Of a DNA stretch of 64,000 nucleotides, positions 55,790 to 64,000 are shown in pieces. How positions within the stretch are numbered: position 1 is the first letter of the stretch; each line of letters starts with the position of its first letter. This DNA comes from an uncultured Opitutia bacterium. GTDB taxonomy: Bacteria > Verrucomicrobiota > Verrucomicrobiia > Opitutales > Opitutaceae. Position numbers and translations under genes: made by a program. The DNA is taken from NCBI GenBank assembly GCA_903873805.1, contig CAIQQB010000106.1:38672-102671 (forward strand), in the 5' to 3' direction. The notes beneath the pieces were generated by a model, which saw only the letters and a list, made by a program, of their open reading frames with translations, was not told the DNA's origin and made no database searches.

Positions 55790-56183
55790 GGCGCCGGAGG
55801 GTGGAAGGCAGGACTTAACCACGAAACTCACACAATTCACGGAAAGGAAAGTAGAGGCCGTGGGCTGTACATGAGGGATCGAGGTGGGTCGGGCGCACCG
55901 TCGCGCGTGCGGATTGAGGCATAACCGGTTTCTCACCGGCCTGAGGGTGGTTTTGTTCGTTCTAACCGACATGCTCTCGGTGGGATTGTACCTGACCTTC
56001 AATCCGGAAGAACGGGTAAGCGAACGAGAATGAGAAAGTTTTTTCGGAACCAAACCGGCGGCGTGAGGTGCCCCCCGCCTACATTCGGCTTGCTGACGCT
56101 CGCCGCTACAAGCTGGAACATTCGTCCGCTTCCGGCAGAAAAATTTCCGTGTGTTCCGTATGTTCCGTGGGCAAACTCCCCTT
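55790..56183. other. Intergenic region between lysA and gpsA
   Basis: About 390 bases without a gene. Near 55820 (CACGAAACTCACACAATTCA) and 56148 (TTCCGTGTGTTCCGTATGTT) there are short tandem phrases that also appear, in other forms, near 21.2, 32.0 and 52.3 kb. Nothing else recognised. Confidence 0.6.
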
Positions 56184-57182
56184 ATGAATTTCGCCATTCT
56201 CGGCGCGGGGGCGTGGGGCACCGCGTTTGCGGTCCATCTCTCGCGGCTCGGCCACACCGTCACCCTGGTGCCGCGCCGCTTCGAGCAGGCCCTCGCGCTG
56301 GCGTCTGCGCGCGAGAACCCCGACTACCTGCCCGGCATCCCGCTCCCGCCCAGCCTCCAGTTCGGCCATGAGCTCGCTCCCGTGCTGATGGAGACGGAGG
56401 TCGTCCTGCTCGCCTGTCCCTCGCAGGCGCTGCGGGAAACGTGCGAACACCTCCGCGCCAGCCTCGGGCTGGCCACGCAGCTCCGGCTCGTCATCAGCCT
56501 CGCCAAGGGGCTGGAGGCGGGGACGCACCTGCGGCCCACCGAGATCATCGCCGCGACGCTGCCCGGCCGGGCCTTCGCCTGTCTCACCGGACCCACCAAC
56601 GCGGCCGAAGTCGCGCGCGGCCTGCCCGCCGCGATGGTGCTGGCGGGGGCGCCCGCCGACGCATTTCTCGCCACCGTGCAGGCGGCGCTGAGCGGGCCGA
56701 CCCTGCGCGTCTACACCAGTGACGACGTGGCCGGCGTGGAATTTGGCGGCAGCTTGAAAAACGTTTATGCCATCGCCTCCGGCTGCTGCGACGGGCTGCG
56801 GCTCGGGGACAACGCCCGCGCCGCGCTCCTCACCCGCGCGCTGGCCGAAATGGTGCGCGTCGGTGTCGCGCTCGGCGCCCGGCCGGAGACCTTTTACGGA
56901 CTGGGGGGATTCGGCGACCTGGTCGCGACCTGCCACGGCGTCTGGAGCCGCAACCACGAATTCGGCCGGCAACTCGGCGAGGGCCGGACGGTCGCAGAGC
57001 TGCTTGCCGGCCGCAAAACCGTCGTTGAGGGCTACCGCACGGCGGATTCGTTTGCCGGCCTGTGCGCCGAACGCGGCCTCGACGCGCCCATCCTCACGGA
57101 GGTCCGCCGCATGCTTTACGAAGGGCGGAAGCCCGCGGCGGTGCTCGCCGCGCTGATGGGGCGTGAGCTGAAACGGGAGTGA
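56184..57182 (+). CDS. gpsA: Glycerol-3-phosphate dehydrogenase [NAD(P)+]
   Basis: 332 aa. Reduces dihydroxyacetone phosphate to glycerol-3-phosphate for phospholipids. NAD motif ILGAGAWGTAFAVHLS; SLAKGLE; LTGPTNAAEVARGLPAAM; GGSLKNVYAIASG with the catalytic Lys; GLGGFGDLVATC. The start at 56184 puts the Rossmann motif at the N-terminus. Confidence 0.96.
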   Translation: MNFAILGAGAWGTAFAVHLSRLGHTVTLVPRRFEQALALASARENPDYLPGIPLPPSLQFGHELAPVLMETEVVLLACPSQALRETCEHLRASLGLATQLRLVISLAKGLEAGTHLRPTEIIAATLPGRAFACLTGPTNAAEVARGLPAAMVLAGAPADAFLATVQAALSGPTLRVYTSDDVAGVEFGGSLKNVYAIASGCCDGLRLGDNARAALLTRALAEMVRVGVALGARPETFYGLGGFGDLVATCHGVWSRNHEFGRQLGEGRTVAELLAGRKTVVEGYRTADSFAGLCAERGLDAPILTEVRRMLYEGRKPAAVLAALMGRELKRE

Positions 57183-57219
57183 GGATCCCCGACGGAAGCT
57201 CCTCGACATGGCAGGAAAC

Positions 57220-57293
57220 TGTAGCCGGGGTCGCTGAGCCCGGGGTTCGAGGTTTGGCAGACCAAGGCACCGGGGTCAGCGACCCCGGCTACA
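57220..57293. repeat. 74-base palindromic repeat in a convergent intergenic gap (copy 2)
   Basis: Begins TGTAGCCGGGGTCGCTGAGC and ends GGGTCAGCGACCCCGGCTACA without its first G; arms match copy 1 at 37117-37190. Again it separates two convergent genes. Confidence 0.75.
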
Positions 57294-57401
57294 ACCAAGC
57301 CCAAGCAAACAATCGGGCGTTAGACCAAGTGCGAGTGGAATCCGCGCTTGCAACGGCGTTTGTTCGGAGGACGAGAACGATGGCGATCCCGACAACAGCC
57401 G

Positions 57402-57854
57402 TCATACTTTCGGCCGCTCGATCACCGTCACCTTGCCGTCCCGGAAGGTGATGCGCAGGTGTTCCTCCTCGCGGTCCTGGTAAAGACTCTGCTGGACGGG
57501 CTCGTAGAAGACCTGGGGCGCGCCGGTTTTGGGGTCGGTCGCGTTGATGGCGTGGTAGCCGACGACCGACTCGCCGCGGTATTCCTGCCAGTGGGTCTTG
57601 TAGATCCAGACGACCGCCGCCCCTTCCGTGGATATCTGGTCATGCGTTTCCTCGGGTCCGCCGAGGGCGATGTAAACCATGTCGGTGGTGTCTCCAAGCT
57701 GGAGGTGGCCCTGCTCCAGTCGGCTCCGGGTCGCGGCATCGAGGCTCGCGTACACCGCGGCCTTCTCCCGCGAGCGGCTGGCAAACGTGCTGCAGCCGGC
57801 GAAGGCCATCGCCAGGGCGAGCAGGAGCAGCGGCAGCAGGGCGGAAGGTTTCAT
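57402..57854 (-). CDS. Lipoprotein of unknown function
   Basis: 150 aa. Lipoprotein signal MKPSALLPLLLLALAMAFAG with lipobox AFAGC and Cys21. The mature part (QLGDTTDMVYIALGGPEETH...AVVWIYK) has the pattern 'G.t.d.V..alG.P', like SmpA/OmlA-type small outer-membrane lipoproteins. The start at 57854 was chosen because it begins the signal peptide. Confidence 0.8.
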   Translation of the reverse strand: MKPSALLPLLLLALAMAFAGCSTFASRSREKAAVYASLDAATRSRLEQGHLQLGDTTDMVYIALGGPEETHDQISTEGAAVVWIYKTHWQEYRGESVVGYHAINATDPKTGAPQVFYEPVQQSLYQDREEEHLRITFRDGKVTVIERPKV

Positions 57855-58134
57855 GGGACGCACGGCAAGATGCCTCCAGCGCCCGGATTGGCAACTCCGG
57901 AGCCGCCGCCGCCCGGCCGGTTTGTCACCCATTGGGTTACAAACCGTCTGGGTCACGCGATGGTGTCGCCGGGCCGGATGGCCCGTTTCTTCCAAAGCAA
58001 GGGACCGTCACGATGGGTGCAGCCGGCGGCCAGCCTGAGCCGCCCGCGTGAATTCCGACTCGCATGAAGGCCGGATCTGCGGACAGGATCGGGCGGCTGG
58101 TTTCCCCTCCGTCCGCACCCCACGCTTTCCGACC

Positions 58135-60885
58135 ATGAAATTGAATTTCCTTTCCCTGTTCGCCCGCAGCCACCGTTTCGATCTTTGCCGGTTCGTCCTG
58201 GCGCTCGCCGGTCTGGCCGGCGCGTGGGGCGGCCCCGCCCAGGCGCAGCCGGAAAATGCTCCGGGCGCGGCCAACCTCGCCCTGGTCGCCACTGCGTCCA
58301 GCTCCTACACCTCGGGTGACACCACGCTGGCGGCCCTCAACGACGGCTTCACCCCGCGCAACTCGCGCGACGGCAGCCACGGCACCTACGGCAACTGGAA
58401 CCGCACCGGCACGCAGTGGGTCCAGTATGACTGGAGCCAGCCCGTCAGCACCAACCGCGTCGAGGTCTACTGGTGGAACGACGCCCAAGGCATCGGCTAC
58501 CCGCGGGCCTGCCGGATCCTGGCATGGGACGGCGCACAGTTCGTGCCGGTCGCCCATGCCGACGGACTTGGCGTGGAGGGAAACCAGTTCAACGTGACGA
58601 CCTTTGATGAGGTCACCACCACGCGCCTCCGGCTGGAGATGGACGCCGGCGGCGCGGCCAACGGCACCGGCATCTCCACCGGGATCCTCGAGTGGCGCGT
58701 GCTCGACTCGGGCAAGTCGCCGGCGTTCCCCCCCACCGTGGTGGCCGGGGTCGAGCGCGATGTCGTGCTCGGCGGGAAGACCTATCTCAACGGCCGCGTG
58801 AAATCGCTGGTCGGGGGTGGCGGCGCGGCGCCCGCCCTGGCCTGGAGCCGGGACGCCGGTCCGGGCACCGTCACGTTTGCCGACGCCCATGCCGCCGTGA
58901 CCACGGCGACCTTTTCCACCGTGGGCGACTACGTCCTGCGGCTGACCGCGGGTGCGGGTGCGCAATCGGCGTCCGACACCCTGACAGTCCACGTCGCCGC
59001 GCCGCCGCCGGCCGCGCAGCTCGAACCGGTCCCCACACTGCCCTACCGGGTCAGCAGCCCGCTGCTGGCGGCGCGGGTCAAGACGCTGATCACGGCCTGG
59101 ATTCCCCACTGCATGACGCAGATTTCCGACCTGAACCTCGCGCAGGGCGGCATCAACAACCTCATCCAGGCGGGCCGCAAGCTCGCGGGCCAGCCCGCCA
59201 CGCGGCACATCGGCTACCCGTTTTCCAACGCCTGGGTGCTGAACACCGTCGAGTCGATGTCGGTCGCGCTCCAGGTCGATCCGCAGGGGGACGCCGACAT
59301 CGTGGCGGCGCAGCAGGCGATGCGGGCTAAGCTCGAGGAGTGGATCCCGATCATCCTGGCGGCGCAGGAGCCGGACGGCTATTTCCAGACGCGGTTCACG
59401 CTGAACGGCGGCCAGCACTGGGATCCGCGCACCCGTGGCGAGCACGAGGGCTACGTCGCCGGCTATTTTCTGGAGGCAGCCATCGCGCACTACCTGATGA
59501 CGGACCGGAAAGATGTCCGCCTCTATGACGCGGCGAAGCGGCTCGCCGACTGCTGGGCGGCCAACCTCGGCCCGGCCCCGAAGAAGCCGTGGTATGACGG
59601 CCACGAGGAGATGGAGCAGGCGCTGGTGCGCTTCGGCCGCTTCGTGAACAGCAACGAGGGCGGCGGCCACGGCGACCGCTACATCGCGCTGGCCCAGTGG
59701 CTCCTCGACTGCCGCCAGGGCGGCTCGGAATACGACCAGACCCACCTCCCCGTCGTCCAGCAATACGAGGCCGTCGGCCACGCCGTGCGCGCCACCTACC
59801 TCTACTCCGGCATGGCCGACGTCGCGATGGAGACACACAACCCCGACTACCAGAGCGCCGTGCTCTCGCTCTGGGACAACTTGGTGAACAAAAAGTACTA
59901 CCTCACCGGCGGCATCGGCAGCGGCGAAACCTCCGAGGGCTTCGGCAAAAACTACTCGCTCCGGAACAGCGCCTACTGCGAGTCCTGCTCGAACTGCGGA
60001 GTGCTCTTCCTCCAGCACAAGATGAACCTCGCGTATCACGATGCCAAATACGCCGATCTCTACGAGGACACGTTCTACAACGCGATCCTCGGGGACTACG
60101 ACACCACCGGCCAGTTCTTCAACTACACCAATCCGCTCGACGCCTCCGGCGGCAACGGCGCCATGCCCGGCCGGGGCAACGCCCGCTACGCGTGGCACTC
60201 CTGCCCGTGCTGCGTGGCCAACTTTCCCCGCGTCCTCCTCATGCTGCCCACCTGGATGTACGCGAAGGGTCCGGCCGAGCTCTGCGTGAATCTTTTCGCC
60301 GGCAGCACCATCAACGTCGGCGAGATCGCCGGCACTGACGTCCAACTCGTCCAGACGACGGATTATCCCTGGGGTGGCGGCGTCTCCCTCACCGTCAATC
60401 CCGCGGCGGCCCGGGAATTCACCCTGCGCATCCGGGTGCCGAATCGCAACGTCAGCGCGATTTACACCGCGCTGCACCTCACGCCCGGGCTCGTCGGTCT
60501 TACGGTCAACGGCCAGCGCGTCACGCCGGTCATGGACAAGGGCTACGCCGTCCTCACCCGCACCTGGCAGGCGGGTGACAAGGTTGACTTCACCGTCCCG
60601 ATGGAGGTGTCGCGGGTGAAGGCGGACAACCGCGTGGCGGCCGACGTCGGCCGCGTCGCGCTGCGCTACGGCCCGCTCATCTACAATCTCGAAAGCGTGG
60701 ACCAGAACGTGGACCGGGTGCTCGCCCCCGATTCCGTCCTGACCACCGAATGGAAGTCGGACCTCCTGGGCGGGGTGCGGGTGATCAAGGGCGCGTTTGC
60801 CGACGGTAGCGAGCTGACAGCCATCCCGAACTACGCCCGCCTGAACCGGGGCGGCCGCTCGATCGTCTGGCTTCGTGACCAGTAA
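58135..60885 (+). CDS. Secreted GH127-like glycoside hydrolase (DUF1680) with discoidin-type and PKD-like domains
   Basis: 916 aa with signal peptide (cleavage near AQAQ, residue 38). Residues about 45-210 resemble an F5/8 type C (discoidin) carbohydrate-binding domain (TLAALNDGFTPRNS...WVQYDWSQPVSTNRVEVYWW). About 215-295 is an Ig/PKD-like domain (LRLTAGAGAQSASDTLTVHV). The catalytic (alpha/alpha)6 barrel begins near 300. AYCESCSNCG and CPCCVANFPR (Cys690, 692, 693) match the Glu/Cys cluster that binds zinc and supplies the cysteine nucleophile in GH127 beta-L-arabinofuranosidases. It acts outside the cytoplasm on plant or algal polysaccharide side chains; the linkage is inferred. Confidence 0.88.
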   Translation: MKLNFLSLFARSHRFDLCRFVLALAGLAGAWGGPAQAQPENAPGAANLALVATASSSYTSGDTTLAALNDGFTPRNSRDGSHGTYGNWNRTGTQWVQYDWSQPVSTNRVEVYWWNDAQGIGYPRACRILAWDGAQFVPVAHADGLGVEGNQFNVTTFDEVTTTRLRLEMDAGGAANGTGISTGILEWRVLDSGKSPAFPPTVVAGVERDVVLGGKTYLNGRVKSLVGGGGAAPALAWSRDAGPGTVTFADAHAAVTTATFSTVGDYVLRLTAGAGAQSASDTLTVHVAAPPPAAQLEPVPTLPYRVSSPLLAARVKTLITAWIPHCMTQISDLNLAQGGINNLIQAGRKLAGQPATRHIGYPFSNAWVLNTVESMSVALQVDPQGDADIVAAQQAMRAKLEEWIPIILAAQEPDGYFQTRFTLNGGQHWDPRTRGEHEGYVAGYFLEAAIAHYLMTDRKDVRLYDAAKRLADCWAANLGPAPKKPWYDGHEEMEQALVRFGRFVNSNEGGGHGDRYIALAQWLLDCRQGGSEYDQTHLPVVQQYEAVGHAVRATYLYSGMADVAMETHNPDYQSAVLSLWDNLVNKKYYLTGGIGSGETSEGFGKNYSLRNSAYCESCSNCGVLFLQHKMNLAYHDAKYADLYEDTFYNAILGDYDTTGQFFNYTNPLDASGGNGAMPGRGNARYAWHSCPCCVANFPRVLLMLPTWMYAKGPAELCVNLFAGSTINVGEIAGTDVQLVQTTDYPWGGGVSLTVNPAAAREFTLRIRVPNRNVSAIYTALHLTPGLVGLTVNGQRVTPVMDKGYAVLTRTWQAGDKVDFTVPMEVSRVKADNRVAADVGRVALRYGPLIYNLESVDQNVDRVLAPDSVLTTEWKSDLLGGVRVIKGAFADGSELTAIPNYARLNRGGRSIVWLRDQ

Positions 60886-61069
60886 GCCCGGACGTCCCGG
60901 CCCGATCCAGCCTCGCAACCCCTTGATATCGCGTCTTTGAATGGTTGCGGCCGGATATTATTGAGTTCAAAATGTTAAAAATCAGTGATATGCGTTTATC
61001 TTTATCCGGCCTAGGGTGTTTTACCTATTTTTTGTTGACGATAGTCCGATAATTGCTTCTCTTCCCACC

Positions 61070-61714
61070 ATGAACTCCATCCGTCGCCTTTCCCTCGCGG
61101 CCGCTCTGGCTGCCGCTGCGTTCAGTCCCTCAGCCCGCGCGGTGACGATTTCTGCCAGCGTCGCGATGCCGCCCCTGAATTTCACTAACATCCAGTTTAC
61201 CGAGACCAATCCGACCTTTTACAACTATGTCGGAACCACCCCCACCGTTCCGCTCGCCTTGGATTTTTCGGCCCAGAACTTTTCCCAGATCCAGTCCCTC
61301 GACGCGATAAGCATCACGCTTTCATTCTACAATCTGGACACCAATCTCGGCGGCCCGGATTACAATAACATCACGCTGGCCCTGGGGGGAATTGACACCG
61401 GCATCCTGCTGAATGGCTACGGCAATGCGGGCGACACGTTCACCTTTAACGCGGCACCGGCCAACGGCGCGGCCATTCTCAGCGCGCTGAACACGAACGG
61501 CGGCATTCTTTCCATCGGTCTGTTCGACGCAACGGCCTCGCCCTCGAATCCTTTCTGGTTCAACGGCGGCACCGCTTCCCTTGATCTGACCGATTCCACC
61601 ACGCCGACCCCGGTTCCGTTTACGCCCGCCGATTCGCTGGGCCTTGGGCTGGTCGCCGTGGGGATCATTGTGGCGCGCCTGCGCCGCAAATCGGCTGCCG
61701 TCGCGGCGGCCTGA
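61070..61714 (+). CDS. Exported protein with C-terminal exosortase sorting signal (PFTPA-type PEP-CTERM variant)
   Basis: 214 aa. Signal peptide MNSIRRLSLAAALAAAAFSP, cleavage after ARA. The mature part is Asn/Thr/Gly-rich and beta-prone, with few charges. The C-terminus is tripartite, as in PEP-CTERM proteins: the motif TPVPFTPADS, a hydrophobic helix (LGLGLVAVGIIVA) and an Arg/Lys cluster (RLRRKS). The motif is PFTPA instead of PEP, closer to cyanobacterial variants. It lies 62 bases upstream of the exosortase gene in the same direction, so it is a likely dedicated substrate. The upstream 100 bases are AT-rich, with TTGACG near 61034. Confidence 0.75.
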   Translation: MNSIRRLSLAAALAAAAFSPSARAVTISASVAMPPLNFTNIQFTETNPTFYNYVGTTPTVPLALDFSAQNFSQIQSLDAISITLSFYNLDTNLGGPDYNNITLALGGIDTGILLNGYGNAGDTFTFNAAPANGAAILSALNTNGGILSIGLFDATASPSNPFWFNGGTASLDLTDSTTPTPVPFTPADSLGLGLVAVGIIVARLRRKSAAVAAA

Positions 61715-61776
61715 AGACCCGAGTCCATGGGCGGCGATCGCAAATCGCGCCCTCAGTCCCGTTGGAGTCCTGAGAC

Positions 61777-63327
61777 ATGGCTGATCCAGCCGTGAAGCCG
61801 TCGGTCCGCGGAGCGAACGGCCTGTGCATGCTGTCGGAGGATGCTTTCTGGGCGCTGGTGGCACTCTGGCTGTCGCCCGTGCTCTTCGCCTGGATCCGCC
61901 TGTCCGGCCGGCCGGATGAACTGGCGGGAATGCTGGCCGTGACAGTCGGGGCCGCCTGGACGATGTGGCGTGCGGCGCCGGGCCTGCCGCAGCGGCCTGC
62001 CGCGTGGCAGCTGACCCTTTGCGGTGTTTTCTGGACGGTGATGCTTTGGCGTTTGGCCTCCACCTGGCCCGAGGATTTCTGGTGGGTGGAGCTCATGCTG
62101 CCGGTCGCGGCGGCGGCGTTCGCCTTCCTGTGGTGGGGGCGTTCCGGGGCCGGGCAGGCGTGGCGCGCTCCGGTGGCGCTGCTGCTTTGGGTGGGACTGC
62201 CTTCGTTTGTCTGGCTGAACCGCCTGGATGCCGGCGGGACGGTCAGCCGGGCCACGGCCGCCGCCGCAGAATTCATGCTCTGGCACCTGGGCGCGGAGCC
62301 CGTCCGTCATGGCGCGACGTTGCAACTGCCGCGCGGTGCGGTCGAGGTGCTGACGGGTTGCACGGGCCTGCCCTTGGCCGGCGGATTGTGGCGGCTGCTC
62401 CTTCCGCTCGTGCTCGCCCTCCGCATCCGGTGGTGGCGGACCCTGCTGCTGGCCGCACTGGTGGTGCCGCTGAGTTTTGGCGTCGCGGTGGGCCGGGTGA
62501 TGCTGATGGCCGAGGTGGTCTCCGATTCCGCCCGGCTCCGCTACTGGCATGATGCGCCTGGCAGCAGCTGGTTCACGGCGCTGGCGATCGTGATTCTGGC
62601 CGCGGGGGTCGCACTGGCGATGCGTCGGTCGGGTGCGTCGGTCGCGGCGACGTCGGTCCCGGTTTCCCGCGGACTGGTCGGTCTGACCGCGGCCATCGCT
62701 TGCCTGGGTTTGGTCCTGGTCTGGTGTCATACCCCGCGCGAGGACCGCCTGCCGCCGTCCGCCCTGGTGGCGGGTTTGGGTGGCCCGGCCGATCCCATCG
62801 CACAGAAGGTGCCTGATGGTTGGAGAACAATCGCCGGGTGTGATGCCGATCACCCGTTGCTCTGGGTGCGCGGCTACGACGAGGTGGTGGCCGGGATGCC
62901 GGTGCGCGTCTGGATTGGCTATGCGCCCCGCTGGCTCGATGGGGATCCGGTGGAGCTGAACCGGCGTTATGCCGCCGCCTCCCAGCCGCCAGATGCGGGC
63001 AGCTGGGCCATCCGTCCCCTGCCGGCGGGCGGCACGGTGCGCGAGCAGGTGACGGAGGGGCGGTGCGTCTGGCTGGTGGCGCTGGGACCCGATGGACGGG
63101 CGGGCGGCACGATGGCGGAGTGGGGGGGTGTTGCGACCGCCTGGCCGCGGACGGCCGCGCGCTGGATGGGTTGGTTGGCCGGACGTGCGCCGCTGCGGGA
63201 CAAGCGCGGCTTCTGGCTGCGGTTGGAAATGGCTGGCAATTCGGCTGCGTCGACCAAAGCTATGGAACAGGTTCTGCGCGCCTGGCAAAATCACATACCT
63301 GAAATTCTGGTTCCGCCTCCCCGATGA
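61777..63327 (+). CDS. Exosortase with fused C-terminal EpsI-like domain
   Basis: 516 aa. Residues 1-310 have about eight helices and the exosortase catalytic triad: Cys195 in LTGCTGLPLAGG, Arg240 in GVAVGRVMLMAEVV and His258 in YWHDAPGSSWF, with the usual spacing. Exosortases cut C-terminal sorting signals at the inner membrane and pass the protein on to the surface. After a further helix (about 308-325) the remaining 190 residues are periplasmic (LLWVRGYDEVVAGMPVRVWIGYAP...) and resemble the EpsI/DUF3485 partner, usually a separate protein. Four bases overlap the next gene. Confidence 0.8.
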   Translation: MADPAVKPSVRGANGLCMLSEDAFWALVALWLSPVLFAWIRLSGRPDELAGMLAVTVGAAWTMWRAAPGLPQRPAAWQLTLCGVFWTVMLWRLASTWPEDFWWVELMLPVAAAAFAFLWWGRSGAGQAWRAPVALLLWVGLPSFVWLNRLDAGGTVSRATAAAAEFMLWHLGAEPVRHGATLQLPRGAVEVLTGCTGLPLAGGLWRLLLPLVLALRIRWWRTLLLAALVVPLSFGVAVGRVMLMAEVVSDSARLRYWHDAPGSSWFTALAIVILAAGVALAMRRSGASVAATSVPVSRGLVGLTAAIACLGLVLVWCHTPREDRLPPSALVAGLGGPADPIAQKVPDGWRTIAGCDADHPLLWVRGYDEVVAGMPVRVWIGYAPRWLDGDPVELNRRYAAASQPPDAGSWAIRPLPAGGTVREQVTEGRCVWLVALGPDGRAGGTMAEWGGVATAWPRTAARWMGWLAGRAPLRDKRGFWLRLEMAGNSAASTKAMEQVLRAWQNHIPEILVPPPR

Positions 63328-64000
63328 ATTCCTCGCCTCCCATCCCGCCGACCGCCAGTGGCTCCAACGCCCCGGTTCGGACGCCGCGATTTGGGGGTTT
63401 GCTGCAGGTTTCGCTGGTGCGATCGATTGGTTATGGGCTTTTCGTCCTGTTCGCACTGGATCTGCTGCAGCAGTTGCTGGGCTACGGGCTGGCCGAGTCG
63501 CATGATCCCCAGGCCGACGCGGTGCTGGCGGCGCAGATCATTGAGCAGTCCGGGGTGCTATTGATCGCCTACGCCCTGGTCTTTTTTCCGGCGGGGACGC
63601 CCCCGAGCCGGGCCAGCCGGGCTGCCATGAAGCTGCTGTCGTGGGGTGCGCTGCTTGCCGTGCCCGTTTTTTTGGGCCTGGCACTCATGTCGGCCACCTC
63701 CGGCGTGCACCTCTACAACCGCGCCAGCATGCAGTTTGAGAATCAGCTGAGCCAGCGCCTGGCGGTGCTCAACCAGCACGAGGCTTCGTACCGGAAAATT
63801 GAAAGCCAGCTGGCCACGATGACCGACCAGCAGGCCCGGATCTTGCTGGCGGATTTGGTGCCGGCCGCCCGGACCGGGCTGGCCGCGCTGGATCCCATGA
63901 CCGTGAAGGATCAACTGCGGACCGGGCTGGAGCAACTGCTCAAGGCGGTGCCCGGACAGCGGGCCGACGCCGCGAGCGCCTCCGAGCTGGCCCGCACCAA
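63324..64000 (+). CDS. HpsJ-like membrane protein (3' end outside window)
   Basis: The frame stays open to the end of the window. MNSSPPIPPT, then three hydrophobic segments (SIGYGLFVLFALDLLQQLLG; SGVLLIAYALVFF; LLSWGALLAVPVFLGLALM), followed by a long coiled coil (RASMQFENQLSQRLAVLNQH) that fits HpsJ. HpsJ-family proteins sit next to cyanoexosortases and were first linked to hormogonium polysaccharide in cyanobacteria. Its start overlaps the exosortase stop (ATGA), so the two are made together. Confidence 0.75.
   Translation, partial: MNSSPPIPPTASGSNAPVRTPRFGGLLQVSLVRSIGYGLFVLFALDLLQQLLGYGLAESHDPQADAVLAAQIIEQSGVLLIAYALVFFPAGTPPSRASRAAMKLLSWGALLAVPVFLGLALMSATSGVHLYNRASMQFENQLSQRLAVLNQHEASYRKIESQLATMTDQQARILLADLVPAARTGLAALDPMTVKDQLRTGLEQLLKAVPGQRADAASASELART

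Noticed and set aside
54515..56263. 582-codon minus-strand frame over lysA
   Set aside because: Antisense to lysA; its N-terminus only translates intergenic phrase repeats.
57937..60918. 993-codon minus-strand frame opposite the GH127-like gene
   Set aside because: Antisense shadow; the plus strand has signal peptide and catalytic motifs.

Overview
The window is high-GC DNA (roughly two thirds G+C) from a Gram-negative, didermic bacterium. Several features point to the Verrucomicrobiota and most probably the family Opitutaceae: a class I fumarase, arsenic genes with a DUF6428 protein, a RibBX-type riboflavin enzyme, an exosortase with HpsJ, a secreted GH127-like enzyme, and many intergenic palindromes and 'phrase' repeats. 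That placement is inference from gene content, not from a marker gene. No rRNA, tRNA or CRISPR array was found.

Region 1 (1-8.9 kb) is potassium uptake. The window opens inside one kdpB, followed by its kdpC and a truncated IS1595-type transposase. After a repeat-bearing gap comes a complete second kdp operon: a 28-codon membrane microprotein, kdpF, kdpA, kdpB, a previously unnamed 55-codon small membrane ORF with a strong Shine-Dalgarno sequence, and kdpC. Region 2 (8.9-12.8 kb, minus strand) is glnK-amt nitrogen control with a candidate sigma-54 promoter, plus a NhaD-type Na+/H+ antiporter. Region 3 (13.1-21.1 kb) holds an APC-superfamily permease, a fused PP2C phosphatase/Ser-Thr kinase, kdpD and kdpE. 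The last three overlap and look like one translation-coupled operon. The same direct-repeat motif (TTAATG-N5-TTAATR, 11-bp period) lies upstream of both the kdp operon and the permease, so regions 1 and 3 look like one KdpDE regulon.

Region 4 (21.3-24.5 kb) has two PilT-type ATPases and a small lipoprotein. Region 5 (24.6-29.9 kb) has a DEVD-box RNA helicase and an arsenic locus: an aquaglyceroporin divergent from arsR-arsC-DUF6428-acr3, with an operator-like palindrome at the arsR promoter. Region 6 (29.9-48.4 kb) is mostly housekeeping: HAD phosphatase, hisC, SpoU methyltransferase, HI0933-type flavoprotein, accA, yjbQ, fumarase, mreB, ribBX-ribH-nusB-ftsY, an ABC-F protein and a DUF255 thioredoxin-like protein. 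Region 7 (48.5-52.1 kb) is a hybrid histidine kinase coupled to a response regulator with a Cys4 tail, and a SlyX-like protein. Region 8 (52.3-57.9 kb) has a large TPR protein, lysA, gpsA and a lipoprotein. Region 9 (58.1-64 kb) holds a secreted GH127-like glycosidase and an exosortase locus: a protein with a C-terminal sorting signal, an exosortase fused to an EpsI-like tail, and a partial HpsJ-like protein.

The strongest unexplained signals are (a) the shared putative KdpE operators and the extra small proteins in the kdp operon, (b) the compact exosortase/EpsI fusion-HpsJ module beside a single PFTPA-type substrate, and (c) palindromic and phrase-like repeats that are intergenic in most places but also sit in frame inside ftsY, the DUF255 gene, a pilT paralogue and an ABC-F gene.
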